Assembly: GCF_024398015.1 (NCBI RefSeq)
Contig: NZ_CP073747.1
Span: forward strand, 1,808,501 to 1,872,500
Reading direction: 5' to 3'
DNA: 64,000 bases
From: Kordiimonas sp. SCSIO 12610
Lineage (GTDB): Bacteria > Pseudomonadota > Alphaproteobacteria > Sphingomonadales > Kordiimonadaceae
Positions 43,995 to 55,001 of the stretch are shown one piece after another; the first letter of the stretch is position 1; the number at the start of each line of letters is the position of its first letter. The translations under genes were made by a program, and so were the position numbers. Below the pieces are notes generated by a model. The model was not told where the DNA came from. It saw nothing but the letters and a program-made list of their open reading frames with translations, and searched no databases.

Positions 43995-45122
43995 ATGAAT
44001 AAAAAAATCTGGTGGGGCGCCGCTCTTGTCGTCATCCTGGTTATTTATTTAACCAAGGCGGTTTTGTTTCCTTTTTTGGCGGGACTTGCTGTTGCCTATT
44101 TTCTGGACCCGCTTGCCGACAAGTTTGAAGAACGTAAAGTACCCAGAAGTGCAGCCGCAGGAATTGTAATTGGGTTTTTCTTCCTTGTCCTGTTGGCAAT
44201 GGTTTTAGCATTGGTTCCAGTTCTAAGGTCACAGTTTGAAGCCTTTGCGACCGTTTTGCCCAAAACATTAGCAAGTCTTAGACCGTGGTTAAATGATACT
44301 ATTGCCCTTCTTTCTGATAAATTTGGTCTAAACCTGGGCGGTGATGTTGATGGTGTACTCCATACATTTTCGGATCAAATCATGGCGCGAGGGCAAAAAT
44401 TGGCTGGTAGCATCCTCCAAAATAGCCTCGCTGTGTTTAACTTAATGTCGCTTCTGTTGATTTCACCGGTTGTTGCCTTTTATTTCCTACGTGATTGGGA
44501 TTTGTTGGTCGATAAGATCAATGGATGGCTGCCGCCGTCACACGCAACCGTCATTCGTGAGCAAGTCGGTAAAGTTGATGAGGTATTGGCCGGTTTCGTG
44601 CGTGGTCAGATGCTCGTTTGTCTGGTGATGGGTATAATGTATTCGATCGGATGGAGCCTTGTCGGGTTGAATTTTGGCCTGGTTCTGGGCGTGCTTGCGG
44701 GCATTATGGCATTCATCCCGTTTGTTGGAGTTATTTTTGCGCTTGCTATCGCTCTGATTATTGGTGTTGGCCAATGGGGCTTGGATTTTCAGAACTTGGG
44801 GCTGGTTTCGCTCGTATTTTTGGTTGTTCAAGTCGTAGAGGGCGCATATTTAACTCCTCGCTTAGTTGGGGAACGTGTAGGTCTTCATCCAGTGTGGGTT
44901 TTGTTTGCTGTTTTCGCAGGCGGTGAAATCATGGGTTTTGTCGGTGTGTTGATTGCAGTTCCTGCTGCAGCCGCGATTGCTGTTGTCGTAAGATACATGA
45001 TAGGCCAATATCTTGAGCATTATGACATAGTTCAGGAAACCGATGAGGAGGGCGGCAAGGATACAGATAATGCCGAATTGCCAGAAGCCTCTTCCTCTGT
45101 TGACGATAATGATAAATCATAG
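43995..45122 (+). CDS. AI-2E family transporter (PerM-like)
   Basis: Integral membrane protein of 375 aa with about eight helices and a charged C-terminal tail of about 35 residues. GLAVAYFLDPLADKFEERKVPRS near the N-terminus and GEIMGFVGVLIAVPAAAAI near residue 310 are family motifs. Real substrates differ in the family, so autoinducer-2 export should not be assumed. It lies between DUF2066 and hdaA, an arrangement conserved in alphaproteobacteria. Confidence 0.9.
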   Translation: MNKKIWWGAALVVILVIYLTKAVLFPFLAGLAVAYFLDPLADKFEERKVPRSAAAGIVIGFFFLVLLAMVLALVPVLRSQFEAFATVLPKTLASLRPWLNDTIALLSDKFGLNLGGDVDGVLHTFSDQIMARGQKLAGSILQNSLAVFNLMSLLLISPVVAFYFLRDWDLLVDKINGWLPPSHATVIREQVGKVDEVLAGFVRGQMLVCLVMGIMYSIGWSLVGLNFGLVLGVLAGIMAFIPFVGVIFALAIALIIGVGQWGLDFQNLGLVSLVFLVVQVVEGAYLTPRLVGERVGLHPVWVLFAVFAGGEIMGFVGVLIAVPAAAAIAVVVRYMIGQYLEHYDIVQETDEEGGKDTDNAELPEASSSVDDNDKS

Positions 45123-45142
45123 CAGCGTTTAAGTTAATTAGT

Positions 45143-45802
45143 ATGCAAATTCCTTTTACTCTTGATCATGCAACGAGTTTTGCACTGGAAGATTTTATTG
45201 TCTCCCCAACCAATCAACTTGCATATGACATAGTTAAGGCTTGGCCGGATTGGCCCTATCATATAACTGCATTGGTTGGTCCTGAAGCATGTGGGAAAAC
45301 ACATTTAGCGCATGGCTGGGCCAAGCTGTCAGGTGCAGTTGTTTATGAAGGTGCAGCCTTTCCAGATGTTACCATAGACCCAGAATTATCGCATATTGTT
45401 ATTGATAACATTGCTGCTGATGCGTTCGACGAAAATAAATTGTTCCATTTGATTAATTGGACCAAAGAAAATCAAACGAGTGTTCTTTTGACGTGTCGTT
45501 ACGAGCCGACCCGCTGGGATATTAAACTTCCTGATCTTCGGTCCCGATTGTCGCTTATTCAGGTTGCGAATATTAACGCACCAGACGATCAATTGCTTAT
45601 GATATTGCTCTATAAGATGTTTTCCGATCGTCAATTAACTGTTGACCTGTCTGTCATCAATTTTATTGTGCCCAGAATGGAACGCTCCTTTGCTGCTGTG
45701 CGTGAACTGGTTATAGCGATGGATGCCAAGGCACTTTCCAGAAAAACTGGAATTTCAATTAAAATAGCGAAAGAATGTCTTAAAGACATGAAAATGCTAT
45801 AG
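45143..45802 (+). CDS. hdaA: DnaA homologue HdaA, regulatory inactivation of DnaA
   Basis: Binds the replication clamp and stimulates ATP hydrolysis by DnaA, which limits re-initiation. The 219 aa protein has the AAA+ domain only: Walker A GPEACGKT (46-53), Walker B IVIDNIA (about 89-95), and arginine-finger region PDLRSRLS (about 130). It lacks the DNA-binding domain of DnaA. The N-terminus MQIPFTL resembles a clamp-binding motif. It starts 20 bases after the permease gene and precedes ppk. Confidence 0.92.
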   Translation: MQIPFTLDHATSFALEDFIVSPTNQLAYDIVKAWPDWPYHITALVGPEACGKTHLAHGWAKLSGAVVYEGAAFPDVTIDPELSHIVIDNIAADAFDENKLFHLINWTKENQTSVLLTCRYEPTRWDIKLPDLRSRLSLIQVANINAPDDQLLMILLYKMFSDRQLTVDLSVINFIVPRMERSFAAVRELVIAMDAKALSRKTGISIKIAKECLKDMKML

Positions 45803-45871
45803 AATATATTAAACTGTAATGTATCGTTGATATAGGCGTTTCTGGAAACAGTATTAAGCGGACAATTTGTT

Positions 45872-48085
45872 ATGGCTGAGCAAGACCCAATGAAACAAAA
45901 TACACAAATATCTGACAGTCAGGATACTCAACAAGACGCAAGAGAAATGCTGTTGAATATGCCAAGGCATGAGAAATACCTGAATAGAGAGCTTAGTTGG
46001 CTCGGCTTTAATATCCGTGTTTTGGAAGAAGCCGAAAACAAACGTCATCCACTTTTAGAGCGCCTCAGGTTTTTATCCATTTCGGGGAATAACCTTGATG
46101 AATTTTATATGGTACGGGTTGCAGGCCTTCGAGGGCAGCAGGAATTGCAAGTCGATGTTATTTCCGAAGATGGTTTAACACCGGAACAACAGTTAGAGAA
46201 GGTCAATAGTTTTGCTGATAAATTAATGCAGCAACAACAAAAAACATGGGCGTCCCTCAGTAAGGAAATGCGTGATGCTGGTATCTCAGTTCTGGGGATT
46301 GATGAAGTAACATCAAATGAGAAAAAATGGTTAGAGACTTATTTTTTGGAAAACATCTTTCCAGTTCTAACGCCAATTGCGGTTGATCCCGCGCACCCAT
46401 TCCCGTTCATACCCAACCTTGGTTTTAACATGGCCCTCGCGCTGGAGCGCATTTCGGACGGGCGGGAAATGATGGCGCTCTTGCCTGTTCCACACCATGT
46501 GAAAAGATTTGTACGATTACCAAATAAAAACGGGGCAAAATCTGTCCGGTTTATTTCGGTTGAACGAATATTAGAATTATTCCTCGATCAATTATTCCCG
46601 GGCTATGAAGTACAGGGAAGCGGGGTTTTTCGGGTCATTCGTGATAGTGATATCGAGATCGAGGAAGAAGCGGAAGACTTGGTCCGCGTTTATGAAAGCG
46701 CACTTAAACGCAGGCGTAGAGGGCGGGTTATTCGCCTGAAGCTTGACAAGGCAATGCCCAAATCACTTCGCCAGCTCGTCATTAAACAATTGGATGCAGA
46801 CGCCGATAGTGTGATTCAGGTTAAGGGTATTTTGGGTGTGAATGAAACCTCCCAGCTTATTATTGACGATTTTCCTGAATTATTGTTCCCGCCCTATAAT
46901 CCACGTTTGCCAGAACGCGTGAAGGATTTTGGAGGTGATATCTTTAAGGCAATTGCTGCCAAGGACTTCGTTGTTCATCACCCTTACGAATCTTTTGAGG
47001 TAGTGCATAATTTTCTGCTTCAGGCAGCAGGGGATCCAAATGTTGTTGCAATCAAGCAAACCCTTTACCGCGCTGGCTCACAGTCTAAAATTATTAAGGC
47101 GTTGATCGAGGCAGCAGAAGCCGGGAAATCGGTTACTGCTGTGGTTGAATTGAAGGCAAGATTTGACGAAGCACAGAATATTATCTGGGCCCGCGATCTG
47201 GAACGCGCCGGTGTTCACGTCGTGTTCGGGTTTTTGGATATGAAAACCCATGCCAAGGTTTCAATGGTTGTAAGACGTGAAAAAGGGCAGCTTCGCTCTT
47301 ACATGCATTTTGGTACTGGGAACTATCACCCAATTACCGCTAAAATTTATACTGATCTTTCGTTCTTTACGGCGGACCCTGCACTAGCGCAGGATGCAAA
47401 CAAAATGTTCAATTACCTAACCGGATACGTGAAGCCGGATAGATTGGATAAGCTTTATTTGTCTCCTGATACACTTCGATCGAATCTTATTAAGTTGATC
47501 GACAAAGAGATAGAGTTTGCAAATGAAGGTAAGCCTGCTGCAATTTGGGTTAAGTTGAATTCATTACTCGATTCCAAAATTATCGACAAACTTTACGAAG
47601 CATCGATTGCGGGTGTTCAAATTGATCTGGTTATTCGAGGCATTTGTACACTACGGCCAGGCATTAAGGGATTGAGCGAGAATATCCGTGTGAAATCAAT
47701 CATTGGACGGTTTCTTGAGCACGCGCGCATTTGCTGCTTTGGGAATGGGTTTGGTCTGCCTTCAAGGCAAGCGAAGGTCTTTATTTCGTCCGCAGATTGG
47801 ATGCCTCGAAATTTCAAACGTCGGGTTGAAACGCTTGTCCCGATTGAAAATCCAACCGTTCATGATCAGATCATGGGGCAGGTGATGGCTGCCAATATGA
47901 AAGACAATGGTCAGTCCTGGGAAATGAATTCGGATGGAACCTATAGTCGGTTAAAAACAGACGCAGATACGAAACTTTTCCTAGCTCATGATTATTTCAT
48001 GACGAATCCCTCCATGTCTGGTAGGGGTAGGGCATTAATGGACGATGAGCCAATCACACCGTTGATGGAATATGACGAAGATTAA
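45872..48085 (+). CDS. ppk: Polyphosphate kinase 1
   Basis: Makes inorganic polyphosphate from ATP. The 737 aa protein has four domains; [16 protein letters not shown] marks the N-terminal one, and the two catalytic phospholipase-D-like domains hold the phosphohistidine region GTGNYHPIT (about 486) and [10 protein letters not shown] (about 612). ppx follows after 18 bases, so synthesis and breakdown are encoded together. Confidence 0.97.
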   Translation: MAEQDPMKQNTQISDSQDTQQDAREMLLNMPRHEKYLNRELSWLGFNIRVLEEAENKRHPLLERLRFLSISGNNLDEFYMVRVAGLRGQQELQVDVISEDGLTPEQQLEKVNSFADKLMQQQQKTWASLSKEMRDAGISVLGIDEVTSNEKKWLETYFLENIFPVLTPIAVDPAHPFPFIPNLGFNMALALERISDGREMMALLPVPHHVKRFVRLPNKNGAKSVRFISVERILELFLDQLFPGYEVQGSGVFRVIRDSDIEIEEEAEDLVRVYESALKRRRRGRVIRLKLDKAMPKSLRQLVIKQLDADADSVIQVKGILGVNETSQLIIDDFPELLFPPYNPRLPERVKDFGGDIFKAIAAKDFVVHHPYESFEVVHNFLLQAAGDPNVVAIKQTLYRAGSQSKIIKALIEAAEAGKSVTAVVELKARFDEAQNIIWARDLERAGVHVVFGFLDMKTHAKVSMVVRREKGQLRSYMHFGTGNYHPITAKIYTDLSFFTADPALAQDANKMFNYLTGYVKPDRLDKLYLSPDTLRSNLIKLIDKEIEFANEGKPAAIWVKLNSLLDSKIIDKLYEASIAGVQIDLVIRGICTLRPGIKGLSENIRVKSIIGRFLEHARICCFGNGFGLPSRQAKVFISSADWMPRNFKRRVETLVPIENPTVHDQIMGQVMAANMKDNGQSWEMNSDGTYSRLKTDADTKLFLAHDYFMTNPSMSGRGRALMDDEPITPLMEYDED

Positions 48086-48103
48086 GACTAAGCAGGGTAA
48101 AAT

Positions 48104-49624
48104 ATGACTGAACCGCTCCTCCAACAAACTGAATATAAAGCGGTTATTGATATTGGATCTAACTCTGTGCGGCTTGTGGTGTTTTCGGGCCTGTCACGGG
48201 TTCCCGATGTTATCTTTAATGAAAAAATCATGTGTGGATTGGGTGCCGAGGTAGGTACCACAGGGGCCATGGGTGAAGATGCGATGGAGTTGGCTGTCAC
48301 AGCCCTGAAGCGTTATCGTCATCTCTGTGAACAAATGGGCGTCGTTGACATCGACACAATTGCAACCGCGGCAGCTCGGGACGCTGATAACGGTGCGGAT
48401 TTTGTAAGGCGTGTACAAGATGAGGCCGGGTTAGATGTTAAAATTATTTCTGGTGATGAGGAGGGGCGCCTTGCAGGGCTCGGCGTTCTTGCAGGGCAGC
48501 CCAATGCAACGGGTATAATGGGTGACCTTGGTGGTGGTTCGCTTGAGCTTGCGCGGATGAAGTCTGGAACGATCCATGAAACCGTAAGCTTGCCAATTGG
48601 TCCTCTTAGACTGCGTGCAGCGTATGGTAATCACCTTCCTAGTATTAAAAAACATATTCAAGCCGCGTTTGAAAAGGTTGAATGGTTAGATAAAGCAAGC
48701 TCAGAAGATATTTATCTTGTTGGTGGTGCTTGGCGGAACATTTGCAAATTAATGCTGTGGGAGCGCGCGAATAATCTGACCATCTTGCATGGCTATAAAA
48801 TACCCCACAGAGAATTAACAACCTATTGCCGCCGGTTGGTTTCCTTAAATCCTGACGATATTCCGTTTGCAAATAATTTGCCGTCCAAGCGACGTGATGT
48901 TTTACCGATTGCCGCCTTGATTTTATCGGAACTTGTTAAATTTCTTCGCGCGAAGCATGCAACAGTTTCAACATACGGTATTCGAGAGGGCTTTGTTTTT
49001 GATCAACTAAACGAAGATGAGCGGGGCAAAGACCCATTTCTATATAGTTGCCGGGTTCTTGCAGAGGAACGCTGCAGGTTTCCTGAGCATGCTGACGTTA
49101 TTTATGATTGGACACGACCATTATTTGAGAAGCCAGTCTTCTTAAGTAATCAAATGGAACGACTACATATGGCTATTTGCCTGCTTAGCGATATTGCATG
49201 GCGCGGTCATCCTGACTTTCGGGCAGAGAAAGCAGTGGAACTGGTTTTACACGGAAATTTTGTGTCTATAACGCACAAAGAGCGGGCTTTTGTCGCTGTT
49301 GCCTTAAATCAAGCTTATGGCGCTCCAATCGAAGCCTTGCAATCAACGCGAATTTTATCCCTTCTCTCTATCCCAGAAATCATGGAAGCACGAATTATGG
49401 GAAGTGCAATACGGCTCGCTCAAAGATTGTCGGGTGGTGCTGTGTTCGGCTTAGAAAATAGTTCTATGGAACTATCAAAAAGAACTGTGTATCTGGCCAT
49501 TAGCCATAAAAATAAAGAAATTTTGAGCAGTGTGGTTGAAAAGCGTTTCAAGCAACTCGCTATTCTTATGGGTAAAACGCCGATGATCAAAGTTGATAAT
49601 GATTTGTGCGACTTGAGTAAATAG
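48104..49624 (+). CDS. ppx: Exopolyphosphatase
   Basis: Degrades polyphosphate from its ends and may also hydrolyse pppGpp. The 506 aa protein belongs to the ASKHA fold: YKAVIDIGSNSVRLVVF (about 12-28), ATAAARDADNG (about 87), GDLGGGSLELA (about 145). The C-terminal half (about 310-500) is the HD-like helical domain. It is directly after ppk. Confidence 0.95.
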   Translation: MTEPLLQQTEYKAVIDIGSNSVRLVVFSGLSRVPDVIFNEKIMCGLGAEVGTTGAMGEDAMELAVTALKRYRHLCEQMGVVDIDTIATAAARDADNGADFVRRVQDEAGLDVKIISGDEEGRLAGLGVLAGQPNATGIMGDLGGGSLELARMKSGTIHETVSLPIGPLRLRAAYGNHLPSIKKHIQAAFEKVEWLDKASSEDIYLVGGAWRNICKLMLWERANNLTILHGYKIPHRELTTYCRRLVSLNPDDIPFANNLPSKRRDVLPIAALILSELVKFLRAKHATVSTYGIREGFVFDQLNEDERGKDPFLYSCRVLAEERCRFPEHADVIYDWTRPLFEKPVFLSNQMERLHMAICLLSDIAWRGHPDFRAEKAVELVLHGNFVSITHKERAFVAVALNQAYGAPIEALQSTRILSLLSIPEIMEARIMGSAIRLAQRLSGGAVFGLENSSMELSKRTVYLAISHKNKEILSSVVEKRFKQLAILMGKTPMIKVDNDLCDLSK

Positions 49625-49666
49625 GCCTCATAGGTCATAACGATCAAACACGATAGCTCAGGCTAC

Positions 49667-50830
49667 TTACTCGTTATCTTCTTCAAGTTCGACAATATCG
49701 ATTTCGCCTTTCAGCGCAGTCAATGCTAGGTTGCCAGACATGAGCTTCAGTGCATCGTCGCCAAAAATTTGACGTCGCCACCCCTTAAGGGGGCGCACAT
49801 CTTCGCGCCGTGGGCTTGCAGCCCAAGCGTCTATTTCCTGACTGGAAGCGATAAGTTTTGGTGCAACACCCGTTTCTTGGCATTTAATTTTCAAAAGAAC
49901 TTTTAATAGATCAGCCATCGGGGGCGTCGCAGGGCGTGGCTTTACCTTTTCAATTTTGGGTAACTGATCATCGGGGATTGCAAGCGCCGTTTGAACGGCC
50001 TCCAGCATGCTTTTACCTGCACGCGATCTGCTGAAGCCTTTAGGAAGCCCTCTGATCTTATCAAGATAGTCTGCATTTTTAGGCGGGTGCGCCGCGACCT
50101 CAAACAGGGTTTCATCTTTCGCGACGCGGTTCCGTGGTATGTCACGAGTTTGTGCCTCGATTTCACGCCATTTTGCAAGTTCACGGAGAACCCCCAAAAA
50201 GCGTGGCTTATTGGTTCTGATCTTCATGCGAAGCCATGCAGCTTCTGGCTCGATGAAATAAATAGAAGGGTCCAAGACCACAGCCATTTCTTCTTCGACC
50301 CAAGAATGCCTGTTGGTGCGGTCAAGCTCCGCAACAAAGTGCCTATAAATATCGCGTAAATGCGTAACATCGCCGAGCGCGTACGATAACTGCGTTTCCG
50401 TCAACGGACGGCGTGACCAATCCGTATAACGTGCTGACTTATCCAGTTGCGCTTTAACGATTTTTGTAACAAGTGTTTCGTAACCCACTGAGTCGCCAAA
50501 ACCACAAACCATTGCGGCAATTTGTGTGTCAAATACGGGCTTGGGTAACGCACCTGTTAGATTGTAGAAAATCTCAAAATCCTGGCGACTTGCATGCAAA
50601 ACCTTCATCACAGATTCGTTTGACATCAGATCAAAAAATGGCGCCAGGTCTATATCTTCAGCAAGCGGGTCAATCGCATGTGCACCATGATCATCAGCGA
50701 CCTGAATTAGGCAAAGCTTGGGGAAGTAGGTGTTGTCGCGAAGAAACTCAGTATCTACTGTAATAAACTCTGCTTTGCTTAGGCGGGTACAAAGTTCCTG
50801 TAAACTTTCGGTCGTAGTGATGGGCGTCAT
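49667..50830 (-). CDS. rnd: Ribonuclease D
   Basis: 3'-5' exoribonuclease in tRNA maturation. DEDD motifs are all present: VDTEFLRDNTYFP (about 24), LHASRQDFEIF (about 80) and YALGDVTHLRDIY (about 150). An HRDC domain follows (about 205-290) and a second one near the C-terminus. I use the ATG at 50830 (MTPITTTESL), 387 aa; upstream in-frame ATGs at 50842 and 50887 would add 4 or 19 residues. It is convergent to ppx and divergent from aspS. Confidence 0.94.
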   Translation of the reverse strand: MTPITTTESLQELCTRLSKAEFITVDTEFLRDNTYFPKLCLIQVADDHGAHAIDPLAEDIDLAPFFDLMSNESVMKVLHASRQDFEIFYNLTGALPKPVFDTQIAAMVCGFGDSVGYETLVTKIVKAQLDKSARYTDWSRRPLTETQLSYALGDVTHLRDIYRHFVAELDRTNRHSWVEEEMAVVLDPSIYFIEPEAAWLRMKIRTNKPRFLGVLRELAKWREIEAQTRDIPRNRVAKDETLFEVAAHPPKNADYLDKIRGLPKGFSRSRAGKSMLEAVQTALAIPDDQLPKIEKVKPRPATPPMADLLKVLLKIKCQETGVAPKLIASSQEIDAWAASPRREDVRPLKGWRRQIFGDDALKLMSGNLALTALKGEIDIVELEEDNE

Positions 50831-50962
50831 GCCATAATCCATTGTTGTTTTGCACGGTGTCATACACGCTCTCGACCGCTTAGTCACTCTTTCTCTTGAA
50901 GTTATTTAATATCTTTCTTGACAATTACCCTCATTCATGTGCTTTTCCCTGCAAAATTCATG

Positions 50963-50991
50963 TTGATTTATGGCCTTAAAAAGCGCTATTT
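50963..50991 (+). promoter_or_regulatory. Candidate aspS promoter
   Basis: TTGATT (50963-50968), a spacer of 17 bases and CTATTT (50986-50991), about 45 bases upstream of the aspS start. A second -35-like TTGACA lies at 50918-50923 but lacks a good -10. Confidence 0.4.
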
Positions 50992-51034
50992 GCTTGGCCT
51001 TAAATGGTATAAATAAAATATTATGTAGGATGTC

Positions 51035-52816
51035 ATGCACGCATTTCGCTCACACGACTGTAACGAACTTCGTAAATCACACGTAGATGAAACAGTAAAA
51101 CTTTCTGGTTGGGTTCACCGTAAACGCGATCATGGTGGTCTTTTATTTATCGATTTACGCGATAATTATGGCCTAACTCAGTGTGTGTTTGATGTTGATA
51201 GTAGCTGCTTTGCTGCCGCGGAAGCCGTGCGGGCAGAGAGCGTGATTACGATTATTGGCCGCGTGAAAGCGCGTTCAGACGAAACTGTAAACGCTGATCT
51301 GCCTACTGGTGAAATTGAAGTCTATGTTGATGAAATGGAAGTTCAATCAGCAGCTGGTGATCTGCCGCTTCCTGTATTTGGCGATACTGAATATCCTGAG
51401 GATATTCGCCTGAAATATCGTTTCCTAGACCTGCGCCGCGAACGTATTCACAATAACATTCTTTTGCGCTCAAACGTAATTTCAAGCATTCGTCGCCGCA
51501 TGACAGACCAGGGATTTACTGAGTTTCAAACGCCGATTTTGACAGCCTCAAGCCCAGAAGGTGCTCGTGATTTCTTGGTTCCTGCTCGTCAGCATCCTGG
51601 TAAATTTTATGCACTTCCACAAGCGCCGCAGCAGTTTAAGCAGCTTGTGATGGTGTCGGGCTTTGATAAATATTTCCAGATTGCACCATGTTTCCGTGAT
51701 GAAGATGCACGTGCTGACCGCAGCCCTGGCGAATTTTATCAGCTTGATGTTGAGATGAGTTTCGTAACGCAGGATGACGTATTTAATGCTATTGAGCCTG
51801 TGATGGTTGGCGTATTTAAGGAATTCAGCGATAAGAAAATCACTGAAGCCCCGTTCCCACGCATTCCGTTTAAAGAATCGATGCTTAAATATGGTAACGA
51901 CAAACCAGACCTTCGTAACCCAATCGAAATTCAGGACGTAACTGAAATTTTCCGTGGTTCAGGCTTTGGCATTTTCGCAAATATGATCGAAAACGGTTCA
52001 ATCGTTCGTGCGATCCCTGCACCAGAAGCTGGTCTGCGTTCGCGCAAGTTCTTTGACAGCACAAATGACTGGTCAAAGAAAGAAGGCTTTGGCGGACTTG
52101 GCTATATCAATATCAAGGACGGCGTTCCTGGTGGCCCGATTGCCAAGAACCTCGGTGAAGAACGTACACAGCAAATTATCGATCAACTTGGTTTGGGCGC
52201 AAATGATGGTGTTTTCTTTGCGTGCGATAAGGAAGCACGCTCGGTTAAGTTAGCGGGCCTTGCGCGTACACGCGTTGGTGAAGAACTCGGCCTAATTAAA
52301 GATGACGAGTTCAAATTCTGCTGGATCGTTGATTATCCGATGTTTGAGTATGACGAAGACAACAAGAAAATTGACTTCTCACATAACCCATTCTCAATGC
52401 CACAAGGTGGAATGGAGGCATTAGAGACAAAAGACCCGCTTGATGTTCTAGCTTATCAGTATGATATCGTTTGTAATGGTATTGAGCTATCCTCGGGTGC
52501 TATTCGTAACCACCGTCCTGATATCATGGTTAAGGCGTTTGGTATCGCTGGATACAGTGAAGAAGTGGTTGAGCAGGAATTTGGTGGCATGCTGAACGCA
52601 TTTAAATACGGCGCGCCGCCACACGGTGGTTTGGCACCAGGTGTTGACCGGATCGTAATGTTGCTCGCTGACGAGCCAAATATTCGCGAAGTTATCCTCT
52701 TCCCGATGAACCAGAAAGCGGAAGATTTGATGATGAACGCACCAAGCGAAGTATCGCCTAAGCAGCTCCGTGAACTTAATATTCGCACTGTCGAGCCGCC
52801 TAAAAAAGAAGATTAA
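51035..52816 (+). CDS. aspS: Aspartyl-tRNA synthetase
   Basis: Class II aminoacyl-tRNA synthetase of 593 aa, bacterial type. It has an N-terminal anticodon-binding OB fold (about 15-105: [20 protein letters not shown]), motif 2 in [19 protein letters not shown] (about 227), the bacterial insertion domain (about 300-430), and motif 3 [13 protein letters not shown] (about 542). Whether it discriminates between tRNA-Asp and tRNA-Asn cannot be told by eye. Followed by a terminator. Confidence 0.97.
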   Translation: MHAFRSHDCNELRKSHVDETVKLSGWVHRKRDHGGLLFIDLRDNYGLTQCVFDVDSSCFAAAEAVRAESVITIIGRVKARSDETVNADLPTGEIEVYVDEMEVQSAAGDLPLPVFGDTEYPEDIRLKYRFLDLRRERIHNNILLRSNVISSIRRRMTDQGFTEFQTPILTASSPEGARDFLVPARQHPGKFYALPQAPQQFKQLVMVSGFDKYFQIAPCFRDEDARADRSPGEFYQLDVEMSFVTQDDVFNAIEPVMVGVFKEFSDKKITEAPFPRIPFKESMLKYGNDKPDLRNPIEIQDVTEIFRGSGFGIFANMIENGSIVRAIPAPEAGLRSRKFFDSTNDWSKKEGFGGLGYINIKDGVPGGPIAKNLGEERTQQIIDQLGLGANDGVFFACDKEARSVKLAGLARTRVGEELGLIKDDEFKFCWIVDYPMFEYDEDNKKIDFSHNPFSMPQGGMEALETKDPLDVLAYQYDIVCNGIELSSGAIRNHRPDIMVKAFGIAGYSEEVVEQEFGGMLNAFKYGAPPHGGLAPGVDRIVMLLADEPNIREVILFPMNQKAEDLMMNAPSEVSPKQLRELNIRTVEPPKKED

Positions 52817-52828
52817 GACGAAATACAT

Positions 52829-52852
52829 AAAGGGGCTTTGCGGCCCCTTTTT
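52829..52852 (+). terminator. aspS terminator
   Basis: AAAGGGGC (52829-52836) pairs with GCCCCTTT (52843-52850), loop of six bases, followed by T residues. It is 13 bases after the stop codon. Confidence 0.85.
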
Positions 52853-52896
52853 GATTTAATACCGTACGCTAACAACCTGCAAAGAAAGCCCTTTGT

Positions 52897-54444
52897 ATGT
52901 CAGATAAAATTCTCATCCTCGATTTTGGTTCCCAAGTTACCCAGTTGATTGCACGCCGCGTTCGTGAAACGGGGGTTTATTGTGAAATTGTGCCTTTCAA
53001 TATGGCAGATGAGATGATCGATGATTACGCACCGAAAGGCATTATCCTTTCTGGTGGCCCAGCGAGTGTCACGCATTCAGATACGCCGCGTGCGCCAGAG
53101 CGTATTTTTAATATGAATATCCCCATTCTTGGTATTTGCTATGGGCAACAAACGATGGTTGAACAGTTGGGCGGTAAGGTAAGCACGTCAGATCATCAGG
53201 AGTTTGGCCGGGCATTTGTTGATGTTAAAAATGATTGTACGTTGTTTGACGGTGTTTGGGAAAGCGGCACGAATAACGAAGTATGGATGAGTCACGGCGA
53301 CCGAGTAGAGGCACTGCCTGACGGTTTTGATATCGTAGCGGTTAGTGAAAACGCACCATATGCTGTCGTTGCAGATGAAGCTCGGAAATTCTTCGGTGTT
53401 CAATTCCACCCGGAAGTTGTTCACACACCGTCGGGTGCAGCCCTCCTTAAAAACTTTGTACGCGAAATTTGCGGATGCTCTGGCGATTGGACGATGGCCA
53501 GCTTCCGTGAAACTAAGATCTTGGAAATCCGCGAGCAGGTTGGTGATAAGCGTGTAATCTGCGGCCTGTCGGGCGGTGTTGATAGTTCGGTAGTTGCAGT
53601 TCTTATTCATGAAGCGATTGGTGATCAGCTTACCTGTGTCTATGTAGACCACGGTCTGATGCGGGCAGGGGAAAGCGAGCAGGTCGTTAGCCTGTTCCGC
53701 GAACATTATAATATCAAACTTATCCACCGTGATGCGTCTGATTTGTTCCTCGGGGAGCTCGCGGGTGTGACTGATCCAGAAGTTAAGCGAAAAACCATCG
53801 GGAAGTTATTTATCGATGTGTTTGAGGAAGAAGCCAGAAATGTTGGCGGCGCTGATTTTCTGGCGCAGGGAACGTTGTATCCTGATGTGATCGAATCTGT
53901 TTCTTTCATTGGTGGGCCGTCCGTTACCATCAAATCACACCATAATGTTGGTGGACTTCCAGAGCGTATGAATATGGGTCTCGTTGAACCACTCCGTGAA
54001 CTTTTCAAAGACGAAGTCCGTGACCTTGGTCGTGAACTCGGCCTTCATAATGATTTTGTTAGTCGTCATCCGTTCCCAGGGCCTGGCCTGGCGATCCGTA
54101 TCCCTGGCGAAATTACTCGCGAGAAAGCGGATATCCTTAGAAAAGCCGATGCGATTTACCTTGAGGAAATTCGCAAGGCAGGACTTTATGATGATATCTG
54201 GCAGGCCTTTGCCGTATTGTTACCTGTCAAAACAGTTGGGGTGATGGGGGACGCACGCACATACGATCATGTTTGTGCGCTTCGTGCTGTTACGTCTACC
54301 GACGGTATGACAGCTGATTATTTCCCGTTCCCGCATGATTTCCTCGGCCGTGCTGCAACACGGATTATCAATGAAGTCCGCGGCGTTAACAGGGTGGTTT
54401 ACGATATTACATCGAAACCTCCGGGAACGATTGAGTGGGAATAG
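52897..54444 (+). CDS. guaA: GMP synthase (glutamine-hydrolysing)
   Basis: Converts XMP to GMP with ammonia from glutamine. The 515 aa protein has a class I amidotransferase domain with nucleophile Cys81 in GICYGQQ and catalytic FHPEVVHTP (about 171), then the ATP pyrophosphatase domain with [12 protein letters not shown] (about 222), and the C-terminal dimerisation domain with [11 protein letters not shown] at the very end. Confidence 0.98.
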   Translation: MSDKILILDFGSQVTQLIARRVRETGVYCEIVPFNMADEMIDDYAPKGIILSGGPASVTHSDTPRAPERIFNMNIPILGICYGQQTMVEQLGGKVSTSDHQEFGRAFVDVKNDCTLFDGVWESGTNNEVWMSHGDRVEALPDGFDIVAVSENAPYAVVADEARKFFGVQFHPEVVHTPSGAALLKNFVREICGCSGDWTMASFRETKILEIREQVGDKRVICGLSGGVDSSVVAVLIHEAIGDQLTCVYVDHGLMRAGESEQVVSLFREHYNIKLIHRDASDLFLGELAGVTDPEVKRKTIGKLFIDVFEEEARNVGGADFLAQGTLYPDVIESVSFIGGPSVTIKSHHNVGGLPERMNMGLVEPLRELFKDEVRDLGRELGLHNDFVSRHPFPGPGLAIRIPGEITREKADILRKADAIYLEEIRKAGLYDDIWQAFAVLLPVKTVGVMGDARTYDHVCALRAVTSTDGMTADYFPFPHDFLGRAATRIINEVRGVNRVVYDITSKPPGTIEWE

Positions 54445-54452
54445 AATAGATA

Positions 54453-54899
54453 ATGAAAAACAAAGTTCCTCCACCATTTGTTATGATCTTTTTCGGTGTC
54501 TTTATTCTTCTGTCAAAAAGAATACTGCCTGAATTTGATTTTGGCTTTGTGGGGGACTTAGGTTTTGTTTTCTATCCTGCGGCTGCATTGTTAATTGCAA
54601 GCGCAGTATTGTCCTTTAAACGGCATGAAACAACAGTTAACCCATTAGAGCCAGAAAGTGCCAGTAATCTCGTCACATCCGGGGTCTTTCGAATTTCCAG
54701 AAACCCCATGTATTTGGCAATGGCCTTTATACTTATTGGACTGTCGCTGCATAAAAATGCTATCAGTGGTTTCGTGTTTGTACCCAGTTTCATAGCCTAT
54801 ATTACGAAATTTCAGATTTTACCGGAAGAAGCCGCGATGCATAAGCTATTTGGTGATGATTATAGTCATTATAAAGCCCGTGTGAGACGCTGGATATAA
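54453..54899 (+). CDS. Isoprenylcysteine methyltransferase-like (ICMT/PEMT-type) membrane protein
   Basis: A 148 aa membrane protein with about four helices. The C-terminal half has the family signature: SGVFRISRNPMYLA (about 75-88), and a Glu-Glu pair (ILPEEAAMHKLFGDDYSHYKARVRRW) that binds SAM cofactor in related enzymes. The bacterial substrate is unknown. It starts 8 bases after guaA, possibly only read-through expressed. The methyltransferase role is inference from the family. Confidence 0.82.
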   Translation: MKNKVPPPFVMIFFGVFILLSKRILPEFDFGFVGDLGFVFYPAAALLIASAVLSFKRHETTVNPLEPESASNLVTSGVFRISRNPMYLAMAFILIGLSLHKNAISGFVFVPSFIAYITKFQILPEEAAMHKLFGDDYSHYKARVRRWI

Positions 54900-55001
54900 A
54901 ACATAGTCACGAATTAAAATCGATTGTGATGATATGGTATTTGCCAATAATGCGATTGATTATTATGGTGCCCACTCAATATCGATAATCAGAGATTACT
55001 T

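Noticed and set aside
44618-44926. Plus-strand frame of 102 aa rich in Cys and Trp inside the AI-2E permease gene
   Set aside because: Shifted reading of a membrane protein gene; no start signal and unlikely composition.
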